Both the position numbers and the translations under genes were made by a program. Below are positions 12,203 to 13,464 of a stretch of 13,464 bases of DNA, piece by piece (within the stretch, counting starts at the first letter, position 1; every line of letters begins with the position of its first letter). Where the stretch lies: positions 1-13,464 of the forward strand of contig PBWL01000051.1 in the NCBI GenBank assembly GCA_002727235.1. The letters are read 5' to 3'. Source of the DNA: Acidimicrobiaceae bacterium (GTDB lineage: Bacteria; Actinomycetota; Acidimicrobiia; Acidimicrobiales; Ilumatobacteraceae). A model generated the notes under the pieces. The model ran no database searches and was not told the origin of the DNA. It worked only from the letters and a program-made list of their open reading frames with translations.

Positions 12203-13464
12203 GCAGCCGTACCGCCGATCGTCATCGATGACACACGAAGGGTCGGCTGACCTGTACCGACCGGGACTCCTTGACCGTCCTTGCCGCAAGTACCGGGACC
12301 ACCCATTGAGAAGTCTGTGCCCAACATGTCGATATCGCTGAGAACTTGAGGCCCGTTACCAATGAGATTTCCTTCACGCAGAGGCTCAGTGATCTGGCCG
12401 TTCTCAATGAGATACGCATCTCGCATTCCGAACACGAAATCACCAGAGGCAGTATTCACACTGCCGCCGCCAAGTTTGGCGACATAGACCCCGTGCTCGG
12501 TAGACGAAATGATCTCATCGGGGTCATCCTCCCCAGCGAGCACAAACGTGTTTGTCATGCGGACCATCGGGAGGCTTGCGTAATCCTGGCGGCGGCCGTT
12601 ACCCGACGGTGACCTCTGTTCATCTCGCGCCCGAATGTGATCCCACATGTAATCGACGAGCACACCATCTTCGATGAGCACATTTCGACGGGTTGGCTGA
12701 CCCTCATCGTCAAATGACCTCGTACCCCACTCGCCATCAACGGTGCCGTCGTCGACGAGCGTCACCAGCGGAGACGCAACAAGTTCGCCCACTCGACCCG
12801 CATACACACTCGCACCCTTCGCAATGTGGTCGGCCTCTAACCCATGGCCGCAGGCCTCATGGAATAGCACTCCGCCAGTGCCCTGCGCGATCACCACCGG
12901 TAACTGCCCGGAAGGAGCAGGTCGAGCATGAAGTTTCCGAACCGCTTGTTCTGCGGCCTCGGTTGCGAGATCAGCGAGCGAATAACGATCGAAGACCTCC
13001 CAACCACCGGTAAACCCGAGCGACTCGGCGCCTGTCTGCATACCGAGGTCGCCGTCTGCGACGACGCTCACTCGGAACAGCACTCGGGTGACCTCATCAG
13101 TGACGAAGACACCGTCAGAATTCGCGATCAGCACTGAGCGGTAACTGTCACTGAGACCTGCACTCACCTGAGTAACTGCACCATTGATACTGCGCGCAAT
13201 CTCATCGACCTCGGTCAACATCTCGACCCGACGTGCCTTTGGCACCGCCTGCGGGTCGACCTCGACCTTCGTGCCCGCGCCTGACCTCTTCTCGTCAAGA
13301 GCGACAACGACAGAGCCACCATCGGCTGAACCGGCTGCATCAGCGGCTGCTCGAGCAGCAGCAAGCAGACCCCGCTCGCTGAGATCTGAGGTATGGGCGT
13401 ATCCAGTCGTCACCCCGTTCACCACACGAATTCCGGCTCCACGGTCACGACCTGATGACACCCC
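12199..13464 (-). CDS. tldD: TldD, zinc metalloprotease subunit (5' end outside window)
   Basis: The frame is open to the right edge. The window holds 421 codons, compared with about 480 residues in E. coli TldD, so roughly the first 50-60 residues are missing. The first residues seen (GVSSGRDRGAGIRVV) fit the family's early domain. The zinc motif GGVLFHEACGHGLEAD (HEXXXH) lies around 12840-12880. A downstream Cys in GPGTCGKDGQG (about 28 residues before the end) matches the third zinc ligand known from TldD. Other marks are TLVDDGTVDGEWGT, TRRNVLIEDGVLVDYM and GGSVNTASGDFVFGM. It acts as a heterodimer with the protein of the overlapping next gene. The likely substrates here are unknown; no ribosomal-peptide precursor is visible in this window. 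Confidence 0.95.
   Translation of the reverse strand, partial: GVSSGRDRGAGIRVVNGVTTGYAHTSDLSERGLLAAARAAADAAGSADGGSVVVALDEKRSGAGTKVEVDPQAVPKARRVEMLTEVDEIARSINGAVTQVSAGLSDSYRSVLIANSDGVFVTDEVTRVLFRVSVVADGDLGMQTGAESLGFTGGWEVFDRYSLADLATEAAEQAVRKLHARPAPSGQLPVVIAQGTGGVLFHEACGHGLEADHIAKGASVYAGRVGELVASPLVTLVDDGTVDGEWGTRSFDDEGQPTRRNVLIEDGVLVDYMWDHIRARDEQRSPSGNGRRQDYASLPMVRMTNTFVLAGEDDPDEIISSTEHGVYVAKLGGGSVNTASGDFVFGMRDAYLIENGQITEPLREGNLIGNGPQVLSDIDMLGTDFSMGGPGTCGKDGQGVPVGTGQPTLRVSSMTIGGTAA

Overview
The window is a 13.5-kb stretch of a chromosome that looks actinobacterial, most likely an aquatic member of the class Acidimicrobiia. This is inferred from the moderate-to-high GC content, the many GTG starts, the leaderless-looking promoters and the gene set (galU near a gephyrin-like moeA, a candidate GlpR, a PF06475 glycolipid-binding protein, FmdB, TldD/PmbA). 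No species can be named from the sequence alone.

Left part (1-2341). A minus-strand gene for an exported, highly charged, probably coiled-coil protein runs off the left edge. A lone, relatively AT-rich folB (dihydroneopterin aldolase) follows on the plus strand. Next come two tandem minus-strand paralogues encoding small membrane proteins that share a C-terminal domain with identically spaced Cys and His residues (C-X10-H-X16-C-X2-C), which I do not recognise as a named family.

Middle accessory segment (2381-4469). About 2.06 kb is bracketed by two 25-bp direct repeats differing at one base. The right copy runs into the 3' end of a tRNA-Ala(CGC) gene. Between the repeats lie the last ~60 codons of an FtsX/MacB-type ABC permease (a gene fragment) and an intact gene for a ~493-residue lipoprotein of unknown function. 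The segment looks like a decayed insertion or rearrangement next to a tRNA gene, but no integrase is present.

Molybdopterin cluster (4569-9396). On the minus strand, moeA (glp-like), moaA and moaC form one run, followed after about 100 bp by a three-helix membrane protein that fits GlpR, the membrane receptor of the gephyrin-like Glp of Actinobacteria. A plus-strand PF06475-type glycolipid-binding gene separates moeA from galU. GalU (UDP-glucose pyrophosphorylase) diverges from an FmdB-like gene whose product has lost all four zinc-ribbon cysteines and carries a Ser/Thr/Asp tail. Only 27 bp separate those two start codons, and they contain overlapping -10-like hexamers on both strands. A short region with an in-frame stop, encoding one likely membrane helix, follows fmdB and may be a decayed gene.

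Right part (10022-13464). A compact minus-strand operon encodes TldD (5' end outside the window), PmbA/TldE (4-bp start/stop overlap) and UppP (9 bp downstream), giving a peptide-processing protease pair plus the undecaprenyl-diphosphate phosphatase of cell-wall lipid recycling.

Nothing in the window is a recognisable defence system, CRISPR array or complete mobile element. The most unusual items are the repeat-bracketed segment at the tRNA, the tandem Cys/His membrane paralogues and the cysteine-free FmdB.
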